64,000 nt of DNA. Origin: BCD1 sp942492125. GTDB taxonomy: Bacteria > Bacteroidota > Bacteroidia > Chitinophagales > Saprospiraceae. Location: the NCBI GenBank assembly GCA_942492125.1, contig CALODM010000013.1, forward strand, positions 248,001 through 312,000. Reading direction: 5' to 3'. The position numbers were made by a program, and so were the translations under genes. The notes under the pieces are model-generated. The model ran no database searches and was not told where the DNA came from. It saw nothing but the letters and a program-made list of their open reading frames with translations. Shown piece by piece: positions 1-9,900 of this stretch. Within the stretch, counting starts at the first letter, position 1; each line of letters starts with the position of its first letter.

Positions 1-308
1 TCAATGACAACCCCGGGTCTTGTTCTAATGGTAATTTGAGAATCCAATTGTGGAACCAACTTGTTTTTTTCAAGAAATTCGATGGCTTCCTTTTTGGACA
101 GCCCCTCCAAAGCAGGTACCTCCACTTTCGATGGCCAGGCAAAATATAGGATCAACGTGGAAATCAAGGCAATGACTAAAGCAATAGAAAGTAGTGATCG
201 TTTCCCTTTTTTGCCAGAACGAAGGGAGATAAAACCGGCAGCCACAAGACCGGTGGCAACACCAATGCCAATGGCTCTGACCAAGGCTTCTGTATCCATG
301 TAATTCAT
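1..308 (-). CDS. PASTA-domain membrane protein (C-terminus beyond window edge)
   Basis: The frame is open from an ATG at 308 (alternative in-frame ATG at 299) to the left edge, so only about 102 N-terminal residues are visible. They contain a first hydrophobic stretch (IGIGVATGLVAAGF), a basic segment (RSGKKGKR), a second hydrophobic stretch that makes a convincing membrane helix (about residues 42-57), and then the start of a PASTA-like repeat (VEVPALEGLSKKEAIEFL). PASTA domains bind peptidoglycan or muropeptides outside the cytoplasmic membrane, in Ser/Thr kinases, penicillin-binding proteins or stand-alone proteins. No kinase domain precedes the membrane segment here, so it is not a PknB-type kinase unless the start is wrong. 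The family call rests on one partial repeat. Confidence 0.6.
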   Translation of the reverse strand, partial: MNYMDTEALVRAIGIGVATGLVAAGFISLRSGKKGKRSLLSIALVIALISTLILYFAWPSKVEVPALEGLSKKEAIEFLEKNKLVPQLDSQITIRTRPGVVI

Positions 309-459
309 AAGGTTATTCTGTTTTAAAGCTATAAAAATAATAAATACCAAATACCAACAGAAATATACTAGACAAACAATATTTACAAAAGCTGTTTTTT
401 ACTTTTTCGGATACAATGGGAGCGCTTGTCTCAAAAATGACAGGTATTTTTTCAGAAAG

Positions 460-1785
460 TTATTTCTTTTTCTTTCGGCGGGCTTTCTTCTTCTCAACCC
501 TGCGAGCCATTCGCCGTTCATTGGCTCTGTTAACTTTGACGTTTTTCGCCTTTTTTTCATGGAAAGCTCCCTTGGATTGTTTCAAAGAAGGAACATTAAG
601 ATACTGTTTGTCTCCGCCTAGTGGCACTTTCTCCTCAGGCAGCAGTTCATCTGAAATTTCCACTTCTTCCGGCAGGGGATCGAGCGGAATGGCCCTGTCC
701 ATCAATTGCTCAATAGCCATTTGGTATGCCTGTTCCCTGTCGCCAATAAAACTTATGGCAATCCCATCCCTGTCTGCCCGCCCGGTTCTTCCTATTCGGT
801 GGATATAATCTACAGCGACTTCCGGGATGTCGAAATTGATTACATGGGATACATCAGAGATATCCATTCCCCTGGCCATTACATCGGTGGCAATAAGAAT
901 GGGATACAGCCCTTCATGAAAATTTTTCAGGGCATTGATCCTGAAGTTCTGGGATTTGTTGGAATGAATTACACCAATTTTCTCAGGATAGTCAATGGAA
1001 AGTCTTTCTTCGAGACGATCGGCCTGCTTTTTACTGCCAGCAAAAATCAATACTTTATTCATCGATTCATCAACAGAAAGCAAGTGTTTCAGTAAATTGA
1101 CCTTGGTATTAATATTGGGGACATGATACCCAAGTTGGATGATTTTTTCTAAAGGAGTACCATGCGGGGCAATCTCGATCTTTTCGGGGAAATCAAAATA
1201 ATCCTGGATTAGTTTTTCGATTTGCGGGGTAAGGGTCGCTGAAAACATAATGTTTTGACGGCGGTTGGGCAACAGTTCAAAAATGCGCTCCAGCTGAGGC
1301 CGGAACCCCAGGTTTAACATTTCATCCACTTCGTCGATCACCAGTTTCCGGACGTCCTTGAGTTTTAAAGCGCCGCTAAGAGCCAGATCCCGCAACCTGC
1401 CCGGAGTAGCGATCAAAAGGTCCAATCCATCCAGAACCAGTTTTTTTTGAGTGTTGATGTTCGTACCTCCGTAAACACCCGCATAACGGATATTGACATA
1501 TTTTGTCAATTTCTCCACTTCTGCTACTTGCTGAATTACCAGTTCCCTGGTAGGTACCAGAATCAGGATTTTAGGATGCTTGTCATTAGAAAATTTGTGC
1601 AGCCGGAGCAAAGGTAACATATAGGCAAACGTTTTTCCGGTACCTGTCTGGGCAATGCCTATTATATCCTTTCCGGACAAGATCACCGAAAAGGCTTCGC
1701 GTTGAATAGGTGTAGGGATCTCATACTCAAGTTCCTCAAGGGCATTGAGTAAGGGTTTATTCAAATTCAGGTCTGCAAAAGTCAT
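460..1785 (-). CDS. DEAD-box ATP-dependent RNA helicase (RhlE-like, DEVD variant)
   Basis: The product is a 441-residue superfamily 2 RNA helicase that unwinds RNA duplexes with ATP, usually in ribosome assembly or mRNA decay. Visible motifs in order: Q motif region (TPIQREAF, about 25-32), Walker A AQTGTGKT (about 45-52), PTRELV, TPGRL, motif II as DEVD rather than DEAD, SAT (motif III), and ARGMDISDV and HRIGRTGR in the second RecA lobe. A lysine/arginine-rich tail (last 35 residues) follows, typical of RhlE/DeaD-like proteins that bind RNA non-specifically. DEVD keeps the two acidic residues that coordinate Mg-ATP, so activity is expected. It is monocistronic, convergent with nothing, and 151 bp from the PASTA gene start. 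Confidence 0.93.
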   Translation of the reverse strand: MTFADLNLNKPLLNALEELEYEIPTPIQREAFSVILSGKDIIGIAQTGTGKTFAYMLPLLRLHKFSNDKHPKILILVPTRELVIQQVAEVEKLTKYVNIRYAGVYGGTNINTQKKLVLDGLDLLIATPGRLRDLALSGALKLKDVRKLVIDEVDEMLNLGFRPQLERIFELLPNRRQNIMFSATLTPQIEKLIQDYFDFPEKIEIAPHGTPLEKIIQLGYHVPNINTKVNLLKHLLSVDESMNKVLIFAGSKKQADRLEERLSIDYPEKIGVIHSNKSQNFRINALKNFHEGLYPILIATDVMARGMDISDVSHVINFDIPEVAVDYIHRIGRTGRADRDGIAISFIGDREQAYQMAIEQLMDRAIPLDPLPEEVEISDELLPEEKVPLGGDKQYLNVPSLKQSKGAFHEKKAKNVKVNRANERRMARRVEKKKARRKKKK

Positions 1786-1902
1786 ATCGCCACTAATTTG
1801 AGGGCAATTTTACGGAAAATCTATGGAAAGGGTGAATCATTTCCTTTTTAGCAGCTTTTTTTCTGCAGGAGCAGTGGTTCTCATGTCCATTGTGGTAAAA
1901 GG

Positions 1903-1941
1903 AGAAGCCTGGTTCAATCTTTGTTTTTGAACCGGGCTTCT
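1903..1941 (-). terminator. Rho-independent terminator after the VPS10/BNR gene
   Basis: A 15-bp stem (arms 1903-1917 and 1927-1941, one G-U pair) lies 12 bases downstream of the stop codon at 1953. On the minus strand it is followed by a short T-rich run. Confidence 0.7.
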
Positions 1942-1952
1942 GTTAAAAAATA

Positions 1953-4900
1953 TCAATCCTTTTGCCAAACAGGGAATCTGCCCGGCGTATATGGCGCTCC
2001 TGATTTTTCAAGGGATTTTTCCAATTGATTGATTTTTTCATCCAAGGCTTTCAGGGAAGTCAGGATTTTGTCAAATCCACCTTCGGCTTCACTGTAAGCT
2101 CTTTCATAGGTGCTTGTTTGACCTGAAGTGGTACTCCATAAGGAAGAGGTGATCAGGTCTATCTTATTTTTCAGAGAAGTCCGTGCCGCCCCTTCGTAAT
2201 TTGAAATCAGCGGGTCTCCGTTTAATTCAATATTTATTTTTTTCAGGTTTTCCTCAATTTCAAGGAAATCTTTGAACCAGGTATCCTGCATCGTAGGATC
2301 GCTCATAATGGCGTGTTCAAGGTAAGGTAACTGTCCCTGAATGTGATTTTTGTGAGCATTGGCCCCAGAGACAGCTCTAGATAAGGAAGCTACCTTTTTG
2401 TTGAATTTATCCAAAGACGCCTGGTCTTCAGGAGGTATGCTGGTTATGTTTAATGGTTTGCACTTAAAAGTTTGAGGACCAGCTAATTGAGTTATTTCAC
2501 CTTTTTCGAATTTCGAAAGGATAACCTGGTAATTTCCAGGCGGAGCCATATAGCCTAAATCCTGGCTGGCCCAGGGGATACTGCTGTCAAAAGGCTTCAG
2601 GGAAACCGGAACCACAGGGCTGTACCTGAAATCCCAAACTAATTGCTGGATTCCCTTTGCTATTGGTTTTTTTATTTTACGAACAATATTACCTTCTTCA
2701 TCCGATATCGTGAACAAAAGGAAGGATTCCGGTTCCTCTGATTCCTTTTTTAAAGTCTCGTAGTCGGGGTATTTGATGTCTTTACCTTCTTTGCGCAGTT
2801 CTTTTTCTTGTTCCTGGCGTTGTTCTTTCAGTGTTTTGGGCTTTTCTTTTATATAATAATAAATGTTGGCACCAACTTCAGGGTTTGGGGTTGAATAATA
2901 GCTGGCTCCCTGGAATCCAAGACCTGGAAAACCAAAAGGATCTGCCTGGAGGAACATCAGGCCGTCCTGTATCGGGAAAATAGTTGCCTCTTTTTGCTCC
3001 AGTGCCGGTTTTACGGCACGTAAGGGAGAATAGTCATCCAAAATGTAAACCCCTCGACCATAGGTAGAAACCACAAGGTCATTTTCCTCTCTTTGAATAT
3101 CAAGATCCATTACTGTGGCTGTGGGGAGTCCGGATTTTAATGGAACCCAATAAGGGTCTGCTGTTGTAGATACGAAAATGCCAAACATCGTACCAACGAA
3201 AAGTACCTCTGGGTCAATATGGTCTTCTCCAACCGTAAAGGTCGATCCTCTTTCTGGCAGATTGGCATTTACTGAACTCCAGTTTTTGCCACCGTCGGTG
3301 GTTTTGTAAAGAAACGGTTTGAAATCGCCTGCAAAGAAATTATTACAGGCGGCATAGGCAACCATTTTATCGTGGTTAGAGGCAATAATCTGGTGAATCC
3401 GTGCACGTTCAGGAAGTCCGGGAGCATTGCCGCGATTCCAGGTTCTGCCACCATCATGGGTATAATGAATCAATCCGTCCCCTGAACCGGCCAGGACAAT
3501 ATCTTCGTCAAGAGGAGATTCGGCGATGGTCACTACGTGTGCCATGGAGCGTTTGGAGGCGAGTTCGTCGATACTCCAGCTGCGATCCATGAGTTTGTGC
3601 ATTTCTTGGGGCATTCCCCGGGTAAGATCCGGGCTGAATTCTGTCCAGGTACTTCCCATATCATCGGTACGCAATACTTTGTTGCTGCCATGATAAAGCC
3701 TTTTATTATCGTGGCTGGATATCAACAAAGCCGCATCCCAGTCAAAGCGGTAGGAGGTATCTCCAACTTCATAGGCTTTTATGTACAACCTCTCCCCGCT
3801 TTTTTTATCATACCGATAAAGGTTTCCAAATTGATATTGGGAATAAACAATATTGGGGTCTTTCCAGTCTACCTGGGTTTCGAAGCCGTCCCCGCCAAGA
3901 GTGAAATACCAGTCCGCATTGGTGATCCCGCCGGAGTTAATGGTTCGGGAAGGTCCCCCCAGACTGTTGTTGTCCTGAGTGCCTATGTAAACATTATAGA
4001 ATGGTTTGGCATTATCTGCAGTTACCTTATAGATTTCGGCTAATGGTAAATTGGCCTTAAAATCCCAGTTTTTTCCCATGTCAAAAGTTTCATAGACACC
4101 ACCGTCACAACCGGATAACATATGTCGGTTGTCATCAGGATCAATCCAAAGCGTATGATTGTCGACGTGTTTTTTATCCTCCCCAAGGTTTTTCCAGGTT
4201 TGTCCCCCGTCGGTACTTACCTGGTTAAAAATATCCATGGCGTAAATTCTGTTGACATCTTTGGTGTCACAAAAAAGCTTTTGCATATAGAAGGGATAGG
4301 AGGTCATATAGGAACTTTGCTTAGACCAGCTCGCTCCACGATTGGTACTTTTATAAATACCGTTGGCATCTTTGGCATGGATAACAGCATATAAAACGTC
4401 GGGATTGGCAGGAGAAATATCCATCCCTATTCTTCCGACATTTTTTTGTGGCAATCCACCTTTCAGGCGATCCCAGCTTTTTCCGCCGTTCGTCGTTTTG
4501 TAAATAGCGCTTTCGTCCCCTCCGGAAATGGTGGTATACAAATAGCGCTGACGTTGATGGGCGACGGTATAAAGCACGTCAGGATTTCTCGGATCCATAT
4601 GGATTTCCCAACAGCCTGTATAGTCGCTGATGGAGAGTACGTGGTTCCAGGTTTCTCCGCCGTCAACGGTTTTGAATACACCTCGCTGTCCACCGGAAGT
4701 TCTGTGAGGACCATAAGCTGCTACCCAGACTACATCCGGGTTTTCAGGGTGTACAATAATACCACCGATATGCTGGGATTCTTTTAATCCTTTGTGGCTC
4801 CAGGATTGTCCGCCATCTTCACTTTTATAAATACCGTCTCCGGGAATTACGTTCGAATGTGCATTGTTTTCCCCTGTTCCAACCCATACCACATTTGGAT

Positions 4901-5252
4901 TTGACGGATCAAGGGTAACAGCTCCCAGGGCAAAGGAAGTTTGATGATCAAAAATGGGTTCAAAGGTAACGCCTGCATTATTGGTTTTCCATAAGGAGCC
5001 GTGTGCCGCCGCTACATAATATTCACTGTGATCCTGTGGGTTGACATCTATATCGATGACCCGGCCACTCGTTACCGCTGGACCTATACTTCTGAAAGAG
5101 AGGGCAGGATGGGGTATTTTTTTGAGGGAAAAAGTGTCTTTTTGGGCTGGTGTATCGGCCTCTTTATTCTTTTTAGATTTTCGCTGGGCAAAACCTTCAT
5201 TTGGCATCAGGAAAATAGCCAAAAGCAGTATTAAACTAACTATTCTGTTCAT
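1953..5252 (-). CDS. secreted VPS10/sortilin-like BNR-repeat propeller protein
   Basis: The 1,099-residue product starts with a signal peptide (MNRIVSLILLLAIFLMPNEG) and a basic linker. Residues about 45-780 carry many Asp-box/BNR motifs (KSEDGGQSW, KTVDGGETW, KTTNGGKSW, STDGGQTW, HDGGRTW, TTDGGKNW) spaced as in the ten-bladed VPS10/sortilin propeller. This family is abundant in Bacteroidota and often labelled glycosyl hydrolase without proof of activity; no sialidase arginine triad is evident to me. The C-terminal 300 residues hold a charged linker, a probable beta-sandwich (VWDFRYSPVVPVSL) and a helical tail. I see no T9SS sorting domain, so periplasmic or outer-surface location by another route is inferred. 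It is flanked by its own terminator. Confidence 0.85.
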   Translation of the reverse strand: MNRIVSLILLLAIFLMPNEGFAQRKSKKNKEADTPAQKDTFSLKKIPHPALSFRSIGPAVTSGRVIDIDVNPQDHSEYYVAAAHGSLWKTNNAGVTFEPIFDHQTSFALGAVTLDPSNPNVVWVGTGENNAHSNVIPGDGIYKSEDGGQSWSHKGLKESQHIGGIIVHPENPDVVWVAAYGPHRTSGGQRGVFKTVDGGETWNHVLSISDYTGCWEIHMDPRNPDVLYTVAHQRQRYLYTTISGGDESAIYKTTNGGKSWDRLKGGLPQKNVGRIGMDISPANPDVLYAVIHAKDANGIYKSTNRGASWSKQSSYMTSYPFYMQKLFCDTKDVNRIYAMDIFNQVSTDGGQTWKNLGEDKKHVDNHTLWIDPDDNRHMLSGCDGGVYETFDMGKNWDFKANLPLAEIYKVTADNAKPFYNVYIGTQDNNSLGGPSRTINSGGITNADWYFTLGGDGFETQVDWKDPNIVYSQYQFGNLYRYDKKSGERLYIKAYEVGDTSYRFDWDAALLISSHDNKRLYHGSNKVLRTDDMGSTWTEFSPDLTRGMPQEMHKLMDRSWSIDELASKRSMAHVVTIAESPLDEDIVLAGSGDGLIHYTHDGGRTWNRGNAPGLPERARIHQIIASNHDKMVAYAACNNFFAGDFKPFLYKTTDGGKNWSSVNANLPERGSTFTVGEDHIDPEVLFVGTMFGIFVSTTADPYWVPLKSGLPTATVMDLDIQREENDLVVSTYGRGVYILDDYSPLRAVKPALEQKEATIFPIQDGLMFLQADPFGFPGLGFQGASYYSTPNPEVGANIYYYIKEKPKTLKEQRQEQEKELRKEGKDIKYPDYETLKKESEEPESFLLFTISDEEGNIVRKIKKPIAKGIQQLVWDFRYSPVVPVSLKPFDSSIPWASQDLGYMAPPGNYQVILSKFEKGEITQLAGPQTFKCKPLNITSIPPEDQASLDKFNKKVASLSRAVSGANAHKNHIQGQLPYLEHAIMSDPTMQDTWFKDFLEIEENLKKINIELNGDPLISNYEGAARTSLKNKIDLITSSLWSTTSGQTSTYERAYSEAEGGFDKILTSLKALDEKINQLEKSLEKSGAPYTPGRFPVWQKD

Positions 5253-5492
5253 AAGTTTGAAAATTTGGTTAGGGAAGTAAATCTAAGAAAAATAACAGAT
5301 TATTCATGCGTCACAGTTGCTAAAACCAATGCATAGATCTAATGTAAATTTATTTGCTTATAATGGACTAAGGGTTCGGCTATTCCATCAACCCTTTTTG
5401 AGCTTGTCTGAATTTTTTAATGACTGATAATCAATATTTTCACTAAGATTGATTGCTTGCCACAATACTGGAAAGCTGGAAAGACTTGAAAA

Positions 5493-5723
5493 ATGGACGA
5501 GCATGATCCTTTTTCGCCATATTTGGTTTTCTCGAGGCAAATAAATCCTGAAATTTTCAGAATGTCCCTTCCTGTTGTTATTTTGCTCATTATTACAACA
5601 GTTTATTTCAAGGCACATTATGTAGTTGATATGTTTGCAGCTGTGTTGGTGCTCCCGCTGATGTTAATGACCACAGATTATTTGTCATGGTTGATTCCCG
5701 GTAAGTTAGAGGAACACCAATAA
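5493..5723 (+). pseudogene. C-terminal fragment of a PAP2-family phosphatase/transferase
   Basis: This 76-residue open frame contains two hydrophobic helices and the sequence TVYFKAHYVVDMFAAV, which matches the third PAP2 motif (S/T-x-x-Y-x-x-x-H-Y-x-x-D). The first two motifs (KxxxxxxRP and PSGH) are missing. An in-frame TGA lies two codons upstream and I found no convincing continuation in other frames between 5253 and 5492. It therefore looks like the relic of a longer lipid phosphatase or inositol-phosphoceramide-synthase-like gene whose 5' part is lost. It ends 8 bp before the next gene, consistent with a former operon. Confidence 0.5.
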
Positions 5724-5731
5724 TTGTCTTT

Positions 5732-6850
5732 ATGATCACAATCAAAACGGTTACCCAAAAGAAGGATCTGCGTGCATTTATCCATCTGCCTTTTGTCATC
5801 CATAAAAGTCATCTTCAATGGATACCTCCTTTAATTGCTGATGAATGGGCACTTTTTGATCCACGTAGGAATCATTCCTTTGAATCTTGCGATACCATTT
5901 TGTTGCTGGCCCAAAAGCAAAACAGCATTGTGGGCCGCATTATGGGCGTTATTAATCCTGTATATAATAAAGCACATCAGGAGAGCGCGGGCAGGTTCTG
6001 TTTTATGGAATGCTTTGATGATGCTGAAGTTTTTGATGCACTCATCGGCGGCGTCGAAAAGTGGGCGAGGAGTAAAGGAATGGAAAAACTGGTAGGACCG
6101 CTGGGGTTTTCGGACAAGGATCCACAGGGTTTCCTGATCGAGGGATTTCGGGACCCTATGACAGTGATGGTCACCAATTGCAGCTTTCCTTATATGGTTC
6201 ACCATACGCAACGGAACGGATATGAAAAGAAGCTGGATTTATATCAATACCGGATTGAAATACCTGAAAAAGTTCCAGATATTTATTTTCGGATAGCGGA
6301 GCGGGTAAAAAACAACGGCTATGAAGTCATTCCTTTTAAAAGTTCGAGACAGATAAGACCTTTTGTTCCTGCTGTTTTCAGGTTGATCAACGAGACTTAT
6401 ACCGATATTTACGGATTTACACCTTTGTCAGATATTGAATCAAAGGAGTTTTCGGAACGTTTTCTGCCCCTGTTGAAACATGAATACATTAAACTCGTAA
6501 GAGATAAAAATGGGGAACTGGTTGCTTTTTTAGTAGCCATGCCTAACATTAGCCCTGGCCTGAAAAAAGCCAGGGGGAAACTTTTTCCTTTTGGCATTTT
6601 TTACATTTTCAGATCCATGAAAAAAACCGCGCAATTGGATTTGTTGCTCGGTTGCGTAAAAAATCAAAAACAAAACGCTGGTCTCGTTGGTCTGCTGATA
6701 ACCTCCTCTCTTCAATCGGCTAAAAAAGGAGGGTTTAGAGTTGTGGACAGCCACCTGGTCATGGAAGAAAACACCAAAATGCGTTTCATCTTTGAACGAT
6801 TTGGAGGCAAGGTTTATAAAAAGTATCGGATTTTTGAAAAGCAGTTGTAA
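5732..6850 (+). CDS. GNAT-fold acyltransferase-like protein
   Basis: The 372-residue soluble protein resembles the Bacteroidota GNAT-like family marked by a GPLGFSDKDPQG segment (about residues 126-137), followed by a C-terminal acyl-CoA-binding-like half (LVGLLITSSLQSAKKGGFRVVDSHLVMEENTKM is split here over the usual A/B motifs). The reaction is not determined by the sequence. Large GNAT proteins of this sort include bacterial ceramide synthase, and the adjacent PAP2 remnant would fit a former sphingolipid or phospholipid cluster, but that is inference. It starts 8 bp after the PAP2 remnant and ends 62 bp before the giant surface-protein gene. There is no signal peptide or membrane helix. 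Confidence 0.65.
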   Translation: MITIKTVTQKKDLRAFIHLPFVIHKSHLQWIPPLIADEWALFDPRRNHSFESCDTILLLAQKQNSIVGRIMGVINPVYNKAHQESAGRFCFMECFDDAEVFDALIGGVEKWARSKGMEKLVGPLGFSDKDPQGFLIEGFRDPMTVMVTNCSFPYMVHHTQRNGYEKKLDLYQYRIEIPEKVPDIYFRIAERVKNNGYEVIPFKSSRQIRPFVPAVFRLINETYTDIYGFTPLSDIESKEFSERFLPLLKHEYIKLVRDKNGELVAFLVAMPNISPGLKKARGKLFPFGIFYIFRSMKKTAQLDLLLGCVKNQKQNAGLVGLLITSSLQSAKKGGFRVVDSHLVMEENTKMRFIFERFGGKVYKKYRIFEKQL

Positions 6851-6912
6851 TTCAAAATTAATTTACCTCAAAAGTTGGATCATTTTTTCAGTATTTTCAA
6901 CTCAATCTAGAA

Positions 6913-9900
6913 ATGGCCAGATATTATATCTTGATTTTATTTAATGTTTTTGTCACTGCTATTGCAGTAGCACAAAATTTCGAAGAAGTAGCCTCCATTA
7001 ATGGAATTAATTCAAATTGTGGGGATTGTCAGTTTGGAGCAGGGGTTAGTTTTATAGATTTCAATCTGGACGGCCTGGACGATATTACCTTTGCGACAGA
7101 GGAAGGGGTAAATATTATTTTTTATCAGAATACGGGCAGTGGATTTACGCAGCTATCTCCTCCTCCTATTATCAATACGGGACACAATAAACAAGTTGTA
7201 TGGATAGATTACGATAATGATGGGGATAAGGATTTTTTTGTGGCCAACTATGGAAGCCCTAACAGGTTGTTTGAGAATGACGGGAGTTTTAATTTTACGG
7301 ATATAACTGTTGCTGCGGGCTTACCCATTAATGATGATCAGACCTGGGGAGCAGACTTTGGGGATTATGATAATGACGGTCTTCTGGATTTATATATCAG
7401 CAATTATTCACTTTCAGTGCCTAATCGATTATACAAAAATGAAGGAGATGGCACCTTTACCGATGTTTCTGCCATTGCCGGAATCGGAAATGCCAATTAT
7501 ACACTTTTTGCTCTGTATTTTTTGATTTTAATAATGATGGGTTCCAGGATGTTTACGAAATAAATGATCGTAACCCCTCTCCTAATATTTTATTGAAAAA
7601 TAATGGAGATGGAACGTTTACTGATGTTAGTAATAGTTCGAATGCTGGTATTTTTATTGAAGCTATGAATGCAGGTGTCGCCGATTATGATAATGATGGT
7701 GATTCGGATATTTATGTTTCCAATACCTTCGTCCAGGGGGGAAATTTTATGTTTAGAAATAATGGAAATGAAACCTTTTCAGAGGTTGCTACCCAGCTTG
7801 GAGTTAAAATATATAAAACTTCCTGGGGAGGTAATTTTTTTGATTTGGATAATGATCTGGATTTAGACTTATATGTTTCAGTAAATGAAAATGACCAAAA
7901 TGCTCCATATGCTGCAAGCGAACTATTTTTAAATGATATAGACAATGGTGTTTTTGTTGAGGTTAACCCCCTCGGGATGTCGGGAGATACTGTAGGGAGC
8001 CATGCCAATGCCATCGGCGATTTTAATATGGATGGCAAGCTGGATATTGTGGTTAATAATTCCAATTATGCAGATGATATGGAATTTGATTCCCATCTTT
8101 GGCAAAACACGACGACCAATTCGAATAACTGGATGAAAGTATTTCTGGTAGGTACAGAGAGCAATCGGGATGGGATTGGTAGTTGGATTGAGTTTTACAT
8201 CAACGGTCAAAAATACGTTCGGTATAAACATTGTAATATTGCTTACATAGCTCAAAATTCGGCATTAGAACATTTTGGCATGGGTCCATTCACCCAGGTG
8301 GATTCTGTTATTGTTCGCTGGTTAAGTGGCAATGTCGATATTCTATATGAAGAAAATGCCAACCAGGTCCTTACCATAGTTGAAGGGTCTTCCCCTTACA
8401 ATGATTGCAGTACTGCGAATATCCCCCCTCCTGTAGGTATGGATGTAGCAATGTGTGAAGGGGATGACTTCCCTGCGCTGACGGTTACAGCGGATGCTGC
8501 ATATGAAGTGAATTGGTATGGCAACCCTACGGGAGGCCCCCTGTTGGCCAGCAATACGACATCCTATACGCCCTCCGGAGCAGGGACTTATTATGCCGGT
8601 GCTTTTGATCCGGAATCGGGTTGCTGGAGTAATACGAGGGCTTCAATAACTTTGACGGTGAATGAGAACCCCTCTGTCTGGGGAGGTCTGAACGAATTTG
8701 CCTGCCAGGGTACTCCGGTGACCTTTGTGGCCGAGACCACAGGAGGCGATGGCAATTACTCCTACGAATGGACGGACGGGTTGAGTTTTACCAATACCTT
8801 GACCGTAGCTCCTCCGAACCACACTTCGTATACCGTGACGGTAACCGATGGGAATGGCTGTCAGGATACGGATGTTGTGACGGCTGTGGTTTACCAGTTG
8901 CCGACGGTCACAGCATCAGCTGATGAGACCATTTGTGATGGGGAATGTGTAACGCTGGGAGCCGGTGGTAGCGGAGGACAGCCGCCTTATGATTACAGCT
9001 GGAGTGGCGGATCATCAGCAGTCTGTCCGGGTACAACGACAACGTATACGGTAACTCTTACAGATGATAACGGCTGTAGCGCCACAGATGAGCAAACGGT
9101 TAATGTCCAGCCCACTCCTCAGGCTAATGCGGGCGAAGATGCCGGCATTTGTTTAAATGAATGTTATACTTTTAATCCTGCGGCCACCGGCGGCATAGAG
9201 CCCTATATTTTTGAATGGAGCAGTGCAGAACAGGAAACGGTATGTCCGGATCAAACGGAGACCTATATCCTGACAGTTACAGGGGATAACGGGTGTAGTT
9301 CGACAGACGAAATTACCATTGCCGTCAATGATTTACCAACGGTGGATGCGGGGGAGGATATCAGTATTTGTATAGGGGATTGCTACCTTTTTGCACCAAA
9401 CGCCACCGGCGGCAGCGGAGATTATCAATACAGCTGGAGCAGTGGCACAGAAGAAGTATGTCCTGCAGCAACCACCACATATACGGTCACGGTAACGGAC
9501 AGCAATGGGTGTAGTTCGACCGATGAGATCACCATAACGGTCAACGAACTGCCCACAGTGGATGCCGGGGAAGATATCAGCCTGTGCCTTGGGGATTGTT
9601 ACCTTTTTGCACCAAACGCCATCGGCGGCAGCGGAGATTATCAATACAGCTGGAGCAGTGGCACAGAAGAAGTATGTCCTGCAGCAACCACCACATATAC
9701 GGTCACGGTAACGGACAGCAATGGCTGTAGTTCGACCGATGAGATTACCATAACGGTCAACGAACTGCCCACAGTGGATGCCGGGGAAGATATCAGCCTG
9801 TGCCTTGGGGATTGTTACCCTTTTGCACCAAATGCCATCGGCGGCAGCGGAGATTATCAATACAACTGGAGCAGTGGCACAGAAGAAGTATGTCCTGTAG

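Noticed and set aside
7505..7592. Programmed ribosomal frameshift in the giant adhesin gene
   Set aside because: There is no slippery heptamer with a downstream pseudoknot, and the shift lies inside a repeat domain where a truncated product would make little sense.
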